Shown: positions 1 to 12,719, counted from the first letter of the stretch. The stretch is 64,000 nt of DNA from Kosakonia cowanii JCM 10956 = DSM 18146 (GCF_001975225.1 NZ_CP019445.1:2170001-2234000), one strand, 5' to 3'. The notes: generated from the sequence alone by a model not told the origin. Program-made: numbers and translations.

Positions 1-114
1 CTGCAAATCGTTATAGCGATGGACGACAAAAAAGACGCTGAGCAGCACACCGATAAGTACGGTGGGCGCCAGAATCAGAATCATCATGCGTGCGCGCAAG
101 CTGTAGTTGGTCAT
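1..114 (-). CDS. barA: Hybrid sensor kinase BarA, N-terminal fragment
   Basis: Only the first 38 codons lie in the window; the gene runs off the left edge. The peptide starts [20 protein letters not shown] and matches the N-terminus of E. coli BarA, the membrane sensor kinase that phosphorylates UvrY. Residues 10-32 form the first membrane helix. Position 112-114 carries the start codon on the minus strand. The gene is divergent from rlmD, as in E. coli, with 57 bases between the two starts. Identification rests on near identity over this short stretch plus gene order. Confidence 0.9.
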   Translation of the reverse strand, partial: MTNYSLRARMMILILAPTVLIGVLLSVFFVVHRYNDLQ

Positions 115-171
115 GGAATTCCGTTATGGGAGAATGGGGCCATTGATCAGTAATTGAGATTTTTCACCGCA

Positions 172-1473
172 ATGGCGCAATTCTACTCTGCAAAACGACG
201 AGTGACGACTCGTCAAAAAATAACCGTAACAGTAAACGACCTTGACCCGTTTGGGCAGGGGGTGGCGCGTCATAATGGTAAAGCGCTGTTTATTCCCGGT
301 TTGTTACCCGCAGAGACGGCGGAAATTATCCTTAAAGAGGATAAACGCCAGTTTGCCCGCGGCGAAGTGAGCCGCCGCCTGAGCGACAGCCCGGAGCGCG
401 TAGCGCCGCGCTGCCCGCACTTTGGCGTCTGCGGCGGCTGTCAGCAGCAGCATGCGAGCATTGAGCTGCAACAGCGCAGCAAACGCGCCGCGCTGGCACG
501 CCTGATAAAGCAGGAGGTCGACGATGTGATCGCCGGTAAGCCGTGGGGATATCGCCGCCGCGCGCGCTTAAGCCTGAGCTGGCAGCCGAAAGCGCAGCGT
601 CTGGAGATGGGTTTTCGCAAAGCGGGCGACAGCGATATCGTCAATGTCACACAATGCCCGGTGCTGGTGCCCCGTCTTGAAGCACTGCTTACGCCGCTGC
701 GCGACTGCCTGGCGGAATTAAGCGGTGCTCGCCAGTTGGGGCATGTCGAACTGGTTGAGGCGGATAATGGCCCGCTGATGGTGCTGCGTCACACCGCACC
801 GTTAAACGCCGCCGACAGAGCAAAACTGGAACGCTTTTCGCATTCCCATCATCTGGCGCTTTATCTCGCGCCGCAAAGCGATATTGTTGAGCAGATCACT
901 GGTCAGACTCCCTGCTACGCTTCTGACGGGCTACCCTTACACTTCAGCCCGCGGGATTTTATCCAGGTCAATGATGGCGTAAATCAGCAGATGGTCGCCC
1001 GTGCGCTGGAGTGGCTCGCTGTGCAGCCGCAGGACCGCATTCTCGATCTCTTTTGTGGGATGGGAAATTTCACGCTGCCGCTGGCGAAACGCGCGGCGGA
1101 AGTGGTTGGCGTGGAGGGCGTTGCCGAGCTGGTAGCGAAAGGGCAGGAGAACGCGCAACAGAATGGTTTGCACAATGTGACATTCTTTCACGAAAATCTG
1201 GAGGAAGATGTTACAAAACAGCCGTGGGCGAGCCGTGGGTTTGACAAAGTTTTACTCGACCCTGCGCGCGCGGGGGCGGCAGGTGTGATGCAGCATATTA
1301 TAAAATTGTCGCCGGGCCGGGTGGTCTACGTCTCCTGTAATCCCGCCACGCTTGCACGCGACAGTGAAGCGCTGCTGAGTGCGGGATACCAGATTGAGCG
1401 GCTGGCGATGCTGGACATGTTCCCGCACACTGGTCACCTGGAATCGATGGTGTTGTTTGTGAAACACAAATGA
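172..1473 (+). CDS. rlmD: 23S rRNA m5U1939 methyltransferase RlmD
   Basis: SAM-dependent methyltransferase that makes 5-methyluridine at position 1939 of 23S rRNA. The protein has 433 residues, the same as E. coli RlmD. An N-terminal TRAM-like RNA-binding part comes first. The iron-sulfur cysteines [10 protein letters not shown] follow at about residues 81-90. The methyltransferase fold carries [13 protein letters not shown] (SAM binding), LLDPARAG and the catalytic cysteine in [11 protein letters not shown]. An upstream TTG at 154 would add six residues, but the ATG at 172 gives the family N-terminus [10 protein letters not shown]. relA follows 52 bases downstream, as in E. coli. Confidence 0.95.
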   Translation: MAQFYSAKRRVTTRQKITVTVNDLDPFGQGVARHNGKALFIPGLLPAETAEIILKEDKRQFARGEVSRRLSDSPERVAPRCPHFGVCGGCQQQHASIELQQRSKRAALARLIKQEVDDVIAGKPWGYRRRARLSLSWQPKAQRLEMGFRKAGDSDIVNVTQCPVLVPRLEALLTPLRDCLAELSGARQLGHVELVEADNGPLMVLRHTAPLNAADRAKLERFSHSHHLALYLAPQSDIVEQITGQTPCYASDGLPLHFSPRDFIQVNDGVNQQMVARALEWLAVQPQDRILDLFCGMGNFTLPLAKRAAEVVGVEGVAELVAKGQENAQQNGLHNVTFFHENLEEDVTKQPWASRGFDKVLLDPARAGAAGVMQHIIKLSPGRVVYVSCNPATLARDSEALLSAGYQIERLAMLDMFPHTGHLESMVLFVKHK

Positions 1474-1525
1474 TTAATTTCGGCTTGCCGAATTCGGCAG
1501 GCCCGGTCCCTGAAAGGAGAGGACA

Positions 1526-3763
1526 ATGGTTGCGGTACGCAGTGCGCATTTGAACAAAGCGGGTGAATTCGATCCGGCCAAATGGATCGCCAGTCTGGGC
1601 ATTACCAGTCAGCCGTCGTGTGAACGCTTAACCGAAACCTGGGCTTATTGTCTGCGTCAAACTCAAGGGCATCCGCAGGCGGAGATCCTGCTTTCACGCG
1701 GGATCGAGATGGTGGAGATCCTCTCGATGCTGAGTATGGACACCGACACGCTGCGCGCCGCGCTGCTCTTCCCGCTCGCCGATGCGGAAGTGGTCAGCGA
1801 AGAGGTGCTGCGCGAAAACGTCGGCGCGGCGGTGGTTGAGCTGATCCACGGCGTGCGCGACATGGCCGCCATCCGCCAGTTAAAAGCGACTCATACCGAT
1901 TCCGTCTCCTCCGAACAGGTGGATAACGTCCGCCGCATGCTGCTGGCGATGGTGGATGATTTCCGCTGCGTAGTCATCAAGCTTGCTGAACGTATCGCCC
2001 ATCTGCGCGAAGTGAAAGATGCGCCGGAAGACGAGCGCGTGCTGGCGGCGAAAGAGTGTACCAACATCTATGCGCCACTGGCGAACCGCTTAGGTATCGG
2101 CCAGCTGAAGTGGGAGCTGGAGGATTACTGCTTCCGCTACCTGCACCCGGAAGAGTACAAACGCATCGCTAAGCTGCTGCACGAGCGCCGTATCGATCGC
2201 GAACACTACATTGATGAGTTTGTTGGCCACCTGCGCGCCGAGATGAAGACCGAAGGCGTCAAAGCCGAAGTCTATGGCCGCCCGAAACATATCTACAGCA
2301 TCTGGCGCAAGATGCAGAAAAAGCACCTCGCTTTCGACGAGCTGTTTGATGTCCGCGCCGTGCGCATCGTCGCTGAACGGTTGCAGGATTGCTACGCCGC
2401 GCTGGGGATTGTGCATACCCACTATCGCCACCTGCCGGATGAGTTCGACGATTATGTCGCCAACCCGAAACCGAACGGTTACCAGTCCATCCATACGGTG
2501 GTACTCGGGCCGGGCGGTAAAACCGTTGAGATCCAGATCCGTACCCGCCAGATGCACGAAGATGCCGAGCTGGGCGTTGCCGCACACTGGAAGTACAAAG
2601 AGGGCACCGCGACGGCGACCGGCGCGCGTTCCGCACATGAAGATCGCATTGCCTGGCTGCGTAAGCTGATTGCCTGGCAGGAAGAGATGGCGGACTCCGG
2701 CGAAATGCTCGACGAGGTGCGCAGCCAGGTTTTCGACGACCGGGTCTACGTCTTTACGCCAAAAGGGGATGTGGTGGATCTGCCCGCTGGCTCCACGCCG
2801 CTGGACTTCGCTTACCATATTCACAGCGATGTGGGTCACCGCTGCATCGGCGCAAAAATCAGCGGCCGCATCGTGCCCTTTACCTATCAGCTGCAGATGG
2901 GCGATCAGATTGAGATCATCACCCAGAAACAGCCGAACCCGAGCCGCGACTGGCTCAACCCGAACCTCGGCTATGTCACCACCAGCCGCGGGCGCTCGAA
3001 GATCCACGCCTGGTTCCGCAAGCAGGATCGCGACAAGAACATTCTTGCCGGTCGCCAGATCCTCGACGATGAGCTGGCGCACCTCGGCATCAGCCTGAAA
3101 GAGGCGGAGAAGCACCTGCTGCCGCGCTACAACTTCAACGAGCTGGACGAGCTGCTGGCGGCGATTGGCGGCGGCGATATTCGCCTTAACCAGATGGTCA
3201 ACTTCCTGCAGGCGCAGTTCAACAAGCCGAGCGCCGAGGAGCAGGATGCCGCTGCGCTCAAGCAGTTGCAGCAGAAGACCTACGCACCGCAGAACCGCAG
3301 CAAAGACAACGGGCGCGTGGTGGTGGAAGGGGTTGGCAACCTGATGCACCACATCGCGCGCTGCTGCCAGCCGATCCCTGGCGACGAAATCGTCGGCTTT
3401 ATCACCCAGGGGCGCGGCATCTCGATTCACCGCGCCGACTGCGATCAGCTGGAAGAGCTGCGCAATGTCGCGCCGGAGCGCATCGTGGATGCCGTCTGGG
3501 GCGAAAGCTACTCGGCGGGCTACTCGCTGGTGGTGCGCGTCACGGCGAACGATCGCAGCGGGCTGCTGCGTGATATCACCACCATTCTCGCCAACGAAAA
3601 GGTCAACGTGCTGGGCGTTGCCAGCCGCAGCGACACCCGCGAGCAGCTGGCGACTATCGATATGAATATCGAAATCTACAACCTGCAGGTGCTGGGCCGC
3701 GTGCTTAGCAAACTGAATCAGGTGCCTGACGTTATCGACGCACGTCGCCTGCACGGCGGCTGA
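1526..3763 (+). CDS. relA: GTP pyrophosphokinase RelA, stringent response
   Basis: Ribosome-associated (p)ppGpp synthetase that responds to uncharged tRNA in the A site. At 745 residues it is one longer than E. coli RelA and colinear with it. An N-terminal degenerate HD-like region comes first, then the synthetase domain (about 230-380, with GRPKHIYSIWRKM and ELGVAAHWKYKEG), the TGS domain (about 405-470, VYVFTPKGDVVDLPAGST), the CCQPIPGDEIVGFI zinc-finger region near 610-630, and a C-terminal ACT domain (LVVRVTANDRSGLLRDITT). The start is fixed by AAAGGAGAGG nine bases upstream. A strong hairpin terminator follows, and mazEF, which lies downstream in E. coli, is absent. Confidence 0.97.
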   Translation: MVAVRSAHLNKAGEFDPAKWIASLGITSQPSCERLTETWAYCLRQTQGHPQAEILLSRGIEMVEILSMLSMDTDTLRAALLFPLADAEVVSEEVLRENVGAAVVELIHGVRDMAAIRQLKATHTDSVSSEQVDNVRRMLLAMVDDFRCVVIKLAERIAHLREVKDAPEDERVLAAKECTNIYAPLANRLGIGQLKWELEDYCFRYLHPEEYKRIAKLLHERRIDREHYIDEFVGHLRAEMKTEGVKAEVYGRPKHIYSIWRKMQKKHLAFDELFDVRAVRIVAERLQDCYAALGIVHTHYRHLPDEFDDYVANPKPNGYQSIHTVVLGPGGKTVEIQIRTRQMHEDAELGVAAHWKYKEGTATATGARSAHEDRIAWLRKLIAWQEEMADSGEMLDEVRSQVFDDRVYVFTPKGDVVDLPAGSTPLDFAYHIHSDVGHRCIGAKISGRIVPFTYQLQMGDQIEIITQKQPNPSRDWLNPNLGYVTTSRGRSKIHAWFRKQDRDKNILAGRQILDDELAHLGISLKEAEKHLLPRYNFNELDELLAAIGGGDIRLNQMVNFLQAQFNKPSAEEQDAAALKQLQQKTYAPQNRSKDNGRVVVEGVGNLMHHIARCCQPIPGDEIVGFITQGRGISIHRADCDQLEELRNVAPERIVDAVWGESYSAGYSLVVRVTANDRSGLLRDITTILANEKVNVLGVASRSDTREQLATIDMNIEIYNLQVLGRVLSKLNQVPDVIDARRLHGG

Positions 3764-3777
3764 TCGTCTCTTCACCC

Positions 3778-3809
3778 GATCCTCCCATCTTCTGGGAGGA
3801 TCGCTTTTT
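3778..3809 (+). terminator. Rho-independent terminator of relA
   Basis: A perfect 10-bp stem (GATCCTCCCA / TGGGAGGATC) with a 5-base loop is followed by GCTTTTT. It ends 15 bases before the mazG start. Confidence 0.88.
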
Positions 3810-3823
3810 AGCAAGGATTTTTC

Positions 3824-4615
3824 ATGACACAAATCGAACGTCTGCTCGGGATCATGCAACGGCTGCGCGACCCGCAAACCGGCTGCCCGTGGGACAAAGA
3901 GCAGACTTACGCCACCATCGCGCCCTATACGCTGGAAGAGACTTACGAAGTGCTGGACGCCATTTCGCGCGAAGACTTCGACGATCTGCGCGGCGAGTTG
4001 GGCGATCTGCTCTTCCAGGTGGTCTTCTACGCGCAGATGGCGCAGGAAGAGGGGCGTTTTGATTTCAACGATATTTGTGCTGCCATCAGCGACAAGCTGG
4101 AGCGCCGCCATCCGCATATCTTTGGCGACGCGCAGGCGGGCAATAGTGCCGAAGTGCTTGAGCGTTGGGAGCAGATCAAAACCGCCGAGCGTGCAGAGAA
4201 AGCGCAGCACTCGGCGCTGGATGATATTCCTCACAGCCTGCCGGCACTGATGCGCGCCCACAAAATCCAGAAGCGCTGCTCAACCGTTGGCTTTGACTGG
4301 ACCACCATCGGCCCGGTGCTCGACAAAGTGTATGAAGAGATCGACGAAGTGATGGACGAAGCCAAACAGGCGGTTGTCGACCAGGCGCGCGTGGAAGAGG
4401 AGATGGGCGATCTGCTCTTTGCCACTGTTAATCTCTCTCGTCACCTGGGCGTTAAAGCGGAAGTGGCGCTGCAAAAAGCGAACCTCAAATTTGAGCGCCG
4501 CTTTCGCGAAGTCGAACGGCTGGTTCAGGAGCGCGGCCTGGAAATGACCGGCGTAGATCTGGAAACAATGGAAACTATCTGGCAGCAGGTAAAGCGGCAG
4601 GAACATGATCTTTAA
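3824..4615 (+). CDS. mazG: Nucleoside triphosphate pyrophosphohydrolase MazG
   Basis: Hydrolyses (d)NTPs to the monophosphate and pyrophosphate; in E. coli it also limits ppGpp accumulation under starvation. It has 263 residues, like E. coli MazG. Two MazG folds are visible, an N-terminal one with the EETYEVLDAI acidic helix at about 35-45 and a C-terminal one (EEIDEVMDEAKQAVVDQARVE). It follows the relA terminator directly. In E. coli this gene trails the mazEF toxin-antitoxin pair, but here nothing lies between relA and mazG, so the name survives without its partners. Confidence 0.95.
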   Translation: MTQIERLLGIMQRLRDPQTGCPWDKEQTYATIAPYTLEETYEVLDAISREDFDDLRGELGDLLFQVVFYAQMAQEEGRFDFNDICAAISDKLERRHPHIFGDAQAGNSAEVLERWEQIKTAERAEKAQHSALDDIPHSLPALMRAHKIQKRCSTVGFDWTTIGPVLDKVYEEIDEVMDEAKQAVVDQARVEEEMGDLLFATVNLSRHLGVKAEVALQKANLKFERRFREVERLVQERGLEMTGVDLETMETIWQQVKRQEHDL

Positions 4616-7981
<3,366 letters not shown>

Positions 7982-8004
7982 TCCCTGCGCGTTCGTCTTA
8001 GAGA

Positions 8005-8035
8005 AATGCCAGTCGAATGACTGGCATTTTTTTTT
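8005..8035 (+). terminator. eno terminator
   Basis: A perfect 10-bp stem AATGCCAGTC/GACTGGCATT with loop GAAT is followed by seven more T residues. The T tract overlaps the stop codon of the convergent reductase gene (8034-8036). Confidence 0.92.
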
Positions 8036-9143
8036 ACTTAAAATCGACTTCCATCTGCTGCGGAATCGTCAAACCGCGCGTCGTCTGCACACAGCGGGCG
8101 ATATAGTCGGTAAAGCGCGGCGGCTTCGGCATGCCGAGGCTCAGCAGCTTATCATTACTGAAACGCACGTTGAGTGTGGCGAAGGCACCATATAACCGCA
8201 TCGCTTTCAGCATCAGCCGCTCATTGCACGGCCCGAAGATATCCTTCAGCTCGCGGCGCATCTTCACCAGCGTCTCATAGCTCACCTGCGCGTAGTTATC
8301 GGCAATCGGGGCTTTCTCCAGCGCCTGCGCCATCGCGCTGTCGATATCCGCAAAGCGCACGCTGTTCTCCTCCCCGGCAGAGATATGCACCACTTCCCCG
8401 TGCGCCATCTCTTTTTCCAGCAGCATCAGCAGGGCATCAGCACAGTAATCGACCGGGATCACATCCACGCGATCCTCCAGCGAGCACATAAATTTTTGCA
8501 GCATCAGCCCCATACTGAAGACCCAGAAAATACTGGTCGACGGCTGGCAGCCGTGGCACGTGTGCCCAACCACAATGGAGGGACGGGCGATAACCAGCGG
8601 CAGTTGCGGGCAGTGCTGGCGCATCAGCTGTTCAATGGTCGATTTGGAGTGGGTATACGCCACAAGGTGCTCCGCGTTTTCACGAAACTCTGCGCTCTCC
8701 GCCACCAGCGAATCCGGCTCCGGAGTACAGGACATCGCCGTGCCAACATGCAGGAAGCGCTGCAAGCCTGTTACCTGCGCCATCCGGCGCGCGAAGGCGA
8801 GGGTACCTTCCACGTTCACTTTCCAGATCAGCGGATTGCTGCCAAATGAGGCCACTGCCGCGCAGTTGACTACATGGGTGACCTGCTCAAGGCGCGGATC
8901 GTCGAGAAAGCTCTCCGGCTCGCCCAAATCACCGCAAAGGATCTGCCCGGCGGTGAGGGCGGCAAGCTGCGCCTCGCTGAGATTAAATTTGCGCATATTC
9001 GTGACAATGCGCGCCAGCCCGGTTTCGCGATCGGCGGCGCGCACCAGCAGTAATAAATTGACCTTTTCATTACGCTGCAGGATTTTTTCTAATACTGCTC
9101 CGCCCAGAAAACCCGTTGCGCCCGTTATTAATAGTGTGGTCAT
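8034..9143 (-). CDS. Extended SDR-family NAD(P)-dependent reductase, thioester-reductase-like
   Basis: A 369-residue protein with an N-terminal Rossmann motif TGATGFLGG (residues 7-15), a D-L-x-E/P segment (CGDLGEPESF near 70-79), NCAAVASF near 93-100, and the catalytic pair Tyr163-Lys167 in YTHSK. The spacing and the HVGT and RPSIVVG elements fit the male-sterility/thioester reductase branch (NAD_binding_4), whose members reduce acyl thioesters or modify polyketide and fatty-acyl chains. No carrier protein, acyl-CoA ligase or synthase gene is next to it, so the substrate cannot be inferred. It sits between eno and queE, where E. coli has nothing comparable, and looks like an accessory insertion. 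Specific function unknown. Confidence 0.72.
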   Translation of the reverse strand: MTTLLITGATGFLGGAVLEKILQRNEKVNLLLLVRAADRETGLARIVTNMRKFNLSEAQLAALTAGQILCGDLGEPESFLDDPRLEQVTHVVNCAAVASFGSNPLIWKVNVEGTLAFARRMAQVTGLQRFLHVGTAMSCTPEPDSLVAESAEFRENAEHLVAYTHSKSTIEQLMRQHCPQLPLVIARPSIVVGHTCHGCQPSTSIFWVFSMGLMLQKFMCSLEDRVDVIPVDYCADALLMLLEKEMAHGEVVHISAGEENSVRFADIDSAMAQALEKAPIADNYAQVSYETLVKMRRELKDIFGPCNERLMLKAMRLYGAFATLNVRFSNDKLLSLGMPKPPRFTDYIARCVQTTRGLTIPQQMEVDFK

Positions 9144-9538
9144 GCGTGCTATCCCATTATGGTTGAATGGGCGGATTGTAGGAGCAGAAAAGTAAACGCC
9201 AGATAAATAAACACGCGGCGTGAAAAGGCGAAAATTAAGCTTAATTTAAGGAAAGTGTCGCGGGGGATTTTTATAGGACAGCGAAGCCGGGGAAAAAATT
9301 CAGGCAAGATAAATAAATTATCTATGTTGATGATTTTATTTATTATTAATTGCCTGTCATGCATGTGAAATAAAAGCGTAAATTATTTCCATATGTAAAA
9401 TAAATAATCTCTGCTTACATCCTTTTTCCCCTTTTTTAAATCATATTAGACGATTCGCATACACTAATCGCGGGCAGGCACTTTCGCTTTTAACGACAAT
9501 AATAGAGATAACATTAAACAGTCAGAGGGAGGCCGACG
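9144..9538 (+). other. AT-rich intergenic region before nanE-like gene
   Basis: 395 bases without a credible gene, markedly more AT-rich than the surroundings (runs such as ATAAATAAATTATC). It must hold the promoters of the divergent reductase and nanE-like genes. AGAGGGAGG at 9524-9532 is the ribosome-binding site of the latter. I see no recognisable operator. Confidence 0.5.
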
Positions 9539-10228
9539 ATGTTAGAGCAAATAAAAGGCAAGCTGGTCGTTTCGTGCCAGGCGCTGGAAAATGAGCCACT
9601 GCATAGCCCGTTTATTATGGCGAGGATGGCGCTGGCGGCCGCCGAGGGTGGAGCATCGGGAATTCGGGCTAACAGCGTGGCGGATATTGAAGCTATCAAA
9701 CAGCAGGTCGCACTGCCGGTGATTGGCCTTTTAAAGCGCGACTACCCCGATAGCGAGGTGTTTATTACGCCCACGCTGCGCGAAATCGAAGAGTTAGTGG
9801 CCGCCGCGCCAGAGATGATTGCGCTCGATGCCACCCAGCGCCCGCGCCCCGGTGGAGAAACCCTTGCACAACTGGTCGCCGGGATCCGTGCCCGCTGGCC
9901 CGCGCTGTTATTAATGGCGGATATCGCAAGCGTTGAAGAGGCAGTGATAGCAGAGCAGCTTGGTTTCGACTGCGTCGGCACCACGCTCTACGGTTATACG
10001 GCGCAGACAAAAGGCCATACGCTGCCGGAGAGCGATTTTGCCCTGCTCAAAGGAGTGCTCGCAGCCGTTGCCATTCCGGTCATTGCCGAAGGGAATGTTG
10101 ATACCCCCGAGCGCGCGTCGCGCTGCCTGGCGCTCGGTGCCCATGCGGTGGTAGTGGGCGGTGCCATTACCCGTCCCCAGCAGATTACGCGCCGTTTTAC
10201 CGACGCAATAAGATCACCAGCTGTCTGA
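9539..10228 (+). CDS. nanE: N-acetylmannosamine-6-phosphate 2-epimerase, NanE-like
   Basis: Predicted to convert ManNAc-6-P to GlcNAc-6-P in sialic acid and N-acetylmannosamine use. The 229-residue protein is a TIM barrel. It opens LVVSCQALENEPLHSP, has the catalytic lysine in GLLKRDYPDSEVFITPT (near residue 66), LDATQRPRP, DIASVEEA, TTLYGYT, and a C-terminal phosphate-binding part VIAEGNVDTPE...AVVVGGAITRP. Family membership is clear. What is odd is the context: no nanA, nanK or transporter is near, so it is a lone copy. Its last 15 bases overlap the 3' end of convergent ygcG. Confidence 0.85.
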   Translation: MLEQIKGKLVVSCQALENEPLHSPFIMARMALAAAEGGASGIRANSVADIEAIKQQVALPVIGLLKRDYPDSEVFITPTLREIEELVAAAPEMIALDATQRPRPGGETLAQLVAGIRARWPALLLMADIASVEEAVIAEQLGFDCVGTTLYGYTAQTKGHTLPESDFALLKGVLAAVAIPVIAEGNVDTPERASRCLALGAHAVVVGGAITRPQQITRRFTDAIRSPAV

Positions 10229-11155
10229 CGAGCCGCCGCCGTCGCTGGAGCCGCCGTCACCGGAGCTTGAGCTATCGCTGCTGCTGTGGCTGCCGCTATC
10301 ACCGCCTGAATGGTGGTGAAGGTGGCTGGTGGAGGTCGAGGTCCAGGTCGCACTGTCGTCGCGCATCGTACCGCCGCCTTCAGCCAGCAAGCGCTGCGGG
10401 TAGAGCCACAGGAAGAACAATCCCGAAAAGATGCTGATAAAAGGGATGGAGAAGCTGAGCCAGACAAAAGGCATCACCCAGGAGACAAACTCAGAGGTGA
10501 TGGCGAGTGCCGGGGTCAGTAACAACGAGCCAAAAAAGAGTACCCGCACCGTTCTCTTTTTGCGCTTGAGGATCAGTAAAAAGAGGCCGACGGCGAGAAA
10601 GGGCAACCCTTGCCAGTAAGAGAAGTTAACCAGCTTTCCGCGCACCCAAGCCCACGAGGCGGAGGCGGGCGATGGCAGCGGTTGCCCGCTCAGCAGCGCA
10701 TCAATCCCTTTCAGCCCGTGCTGTAAGCCGGAGAGCAGATCCCCCTCCCTGAAGTAGGGCAGCATCTGCTCTTTGATCACCTGGCTTGCCAGCGCATCGC
10801 TGATAGTGGTTTCAAGACCGCGCCCGACTTCAACGCGCACCCGGCGATCTTGCCATGCCACGAGGATCAGCACGCCGTCATTGCGCTGCGCATTGCCCAG
10901 CCGCCACTCATTAAAGGTTTGTGTGGCAAACGTTTCGAGGTTCTCTCCCTCAAGGGAGGGCAGCACCAGCACGGCGACCTGCGCGCCGGTTCGCCTGTTA
11001 ATCTCCGCGACCTCGCTAATAAGTGACAACTTATCCTCGGTGGCAAACATGGCGTGCGGATCGTTGACGAAGCCGCGCATCGACGGAACCGGGAGCGCGT
11101 GAGCCTGAAACGTCATGCTCACGAACAGCAGCAATAAGGTGACTACGCGTGCCAT
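10214..11155 (-). CDS. ygcG: TPM-domain membrane protein YgcG
   Basis: A 313-residue predicted exported membrane protein of unknown function. An N-terminal signal peptide (MARVVTLLLLFVSMTFQAHA) is followed by a TPM domain (about 25-165, FVNDPHAMFATEDKLSL ... VGRGLETTISDALASQVIKEQMLPYFREGD), then two or three hydrophobic segments (about 185-270). The hydrophilic tail is rich in Ser, Gly and Asp and ends GGSSDGGGSSDSW. Such tails follow the membrane segments in this family. CAAGGAAG lies eight bases before the start. Gene position next to queE matches E. coli ygcG. Confidence 0.85.
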   Translation of the reverse strand: MARVVTLLLLFVSMTFQAHALPVPSMRGFVNDPHAMFATEDKLSLISEVAEINRRTGAQVAVLVLPSLEGENLETFATQTFNEWRLGNAQRNDGVLILVAWQDRRVRVEVGRGLETTISDALASQVIKEQMLPYFREGDLLSGLQHGLKGIDALLSGQPLPSPASASWAWVRGKLVNFSYWQGLPFLAVGLFLLILKRKKRTVRVLFFGSLLLTPALAITSEFVSWVMPFVWLSFSIPFISIFSGLFFLWLYPQRLLAEGGGTMRDDSATWTSTSTSHLHHHSGGDSGSHSSSDSSSSGDGGSSDGGGSSDSW

Positions 11156-11338
11156 AAAGCAACTTCCTTGCAGGGCTGGGGGAGATTCGCCACATCATAG
11201 CGGCACTCTTTCACCGCTGACAATTCGCCATAAATGGCGTACTACCCGCCGGAGATGTTGCGGCAAAGCGCAAATGGCACATGATCGGCGGCGGGTTATC
11301 TGCAATAATCCCTTTTTTCACTTCGATAAAGAGCCAGC

Positions 11339-12010
11339 ATGCAGTACCCGATTAACGAGATGTTCCAGACCCTGCAAGGCGAGGGTTACTTCACCGGCGT
11401 TCCCGCCATTTTTGTTCGTTTACAGGGATGCCCGGTTGGTTGCGCCTGGTGCGACACCAAACACACCTGGGATAAGCTCGCGGATCGGGAGGTGTCGCTC
11501 TACAGCATTCTTGGCAAGACCAAAGAGAGCGACAAGTGGGGCGCGGCCAGCAGCGAAGATCTGCTCGCCATTATTGAGCGCCAGGGCTGGACGGCGCGCC
11601 ACGTGGTGATCACCGGCGGCGAACCCTGCATTCACGACCTTATCCCGCTCACCGCGCTGCTTGAGAAGCACGGCTTTAGCTGCCAGATCGAAACCAGCGG
11701 CACCCACGAAGTGCGTACCTCCCACTCCACCTGGGTGACGGTTTCGCCGAAGGTGAATATGCGCGGCGGGTATGATGTGTTACAGCAGGCGCTGGAGCGG
11801 GCCGATGAGATCAAGCACCCGGTCGGGCGCATGCGCGATATCGAAGCGCTGGATGAACTGCTGGCGCAGCTGCACGATCAGAAGCAGCGGGTTATCGCTC
11901 TGCAACCCATCAGCCAGAAAGAGGACGCCACGCGTCTGTGCATTGAAACCTGCATTGCACGCAACTGGCGGCTGTCGATGCAGACGCACAAATATCTCAA
12001 CATCGCCTGA
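11339..12010 (+). CDS. queE: 7-carboxy-7-deazaguanine synthase QueE
   Basis: Radical SAM enzyme that converts 6-carboxy-5,6,7,8-tetrahydropterin to 7-carboxy-7-deazaguanine for queuosine synthesis. It has 223 residues, identical in length to E. coli QueE. The cluster-binding cysteines are Cys31, Cys35 and Cys38 (GCPVGCAWC); the SAM-binding element VITGGEPCIHD is near residue 90. It starts MQYPINEMFQTLQGEG. The gene is followed by a terminator and then convergent queD, the previous step of the same pathway. Confidence 0.96.
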   Translation: MQYPINEMFQTLQGEGYFTGVPAIFVRLQGCPVGCAWCDTKHTWDKLADREVSLYSILGKTKESDKWGAASSEDLLAIIERQGWTARHVVITGGEPCIHDLIPLTALLEKHGFSCQIETSGTHEVRTSHSTWVTVSPKVNMRGGYDVLQQALERADEIKHPVGRMRDIEALDELLAQLHDQKQRVIALQPISQKEDATRLCIETCIARNWRLSMQTHKYLNIA

Positions 12011-12016
12011 AAAACA

Positions 12017-12045
12017 AAACCCGCCAGCGGCGGGTTTGTTGTTTT
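12017..12045 (+). terminator. Bidirectional terminator between queE and queD
   Basis: AAACCCGCC/GGCGGGTTT forms a 9-bp stem with loop AGC, flanked by TTTGTTGTTTT on the plus strand and by a shorter T-rich stretch on the minus strand (AAAACAAAAC read in reverse). It serves the convergent queE and queD. Confidence 0.88.
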
Positions 12046-12055
12046 ACGCAGAGGA

Positions 12056-12415
12056 TCAGCCGCGGTAGACGCATCCGGCGGTACAGGTCTCTTTCACCAT
12101 CACCGCGCTCAGCAGCGGCACAACCGGCTTCATCTGATCCCAAATCCATTTCGCCAGCACTTCGCTGGTCGGGTTTTCCAGCCCCGGGATCTCATTCAGA
12201 TAGTAGTGATCCAGTCTGTCGTAGAGCGGTTTAAACGCCGCTTTCAGCTCGGCGAAATCCATAATCCAGCCGGTATAAGGGTCCACCTCGCCGGTGATCT
12301 CCAGGCGCACCATAAAGGAGTGGCCGTGCAGGCGGCCGCACTTATGTCCCTCAGGAACGTGGGGCAGGTGGTGCGCGGCTTCGAAGGTGAAATCTTTAAA
12401 CAAGGTGGTCGACAT
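12056..12415 (-). CDS. queD: 6-carboxy-5,6,7,8-tetrahydropterin synthase QueD
   Basis: Makes 6-carboxytetrahydropterin from dihydroneopterin triphosphate, the first committed step to queuosine. It has 119 residues. Zinc ligands are His15, His30 and His32 (LHGHSF), with the catalytic cysteine Cys26 in HKCGRLHGH; the C-terminal [13 protein letters not shown] matches the family. It is one residue shorter at the end than E. coli QueD. It is convergent with queE and divergent from cysJ. Confidence 0.95.
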   Translation of the reverse strand: MSTTLFKDFTFEAAHHLPHVPEGHKCGRLHGHSFMVRLEITGEVDPYTGWIMDFAELKAAFKPLYDRLDHYYLNEIPGLENPTSEVLAKWIWDQMKPVVPLLSAVMVKETCTAGCVYRG

Positions 12416-12719
12416 AATGCACTCTCAGGCTACAAAAACCGCCGAATGGTAGCGGAAATGACCTTTTTTAGCATTAACTAAAACCGCTAAAAACGATTAC
12501 CGCTGCACGCGCTTAACGAAGCAGTCGATTTATCGCTAAAATTCAGTCACTTATTCAACCTGTTTTACTGTTAAGGATGATAGCTAAAACAGGTTAGTCC
12601 TTTTGGTTATTTATTATTTCCAACCTTTCTTTAATTGTTATTATCCCCGCCGTTAACCTTACTTTCTCTTCTGTTTTTCAAAACATAAAAACAGCTTTGC
12701 TACTGGAACATAACGACGC
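12416..12719 (+). promoter_or_regulatory. queD-cysJ divergent promoter region
   Basis: 304 bases, AT-rich in the right half, with no gene. In E. coli and Salmonella the cysJIH promoter in this gap is activated by CysB with N-acetylserine. The direct/inverted elements around 12556-12598 (AACCTGTTTT and AAAACAGGTT, an inverted repeat) could be part of the CysB site, but CysB consensus is loose and I cannot assign it firmly. The cysJ start at 12720 has only a weak Shine-Dalgarno (TGGAACATAACGACGC). Confidence 0.5.

Noticed and set aside
2090..4261. 723-codon minus-strand ORF across relA and mazG
   Set aside because: It is the antisense of two conserved genes and spans their terminator; high GC explains the long open frame.
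9149..9364. 71-codon minus-strand ORF upstream of the SDR gene
   Set aside because: AT-rich promoter region, no ribosome-binding site or family.
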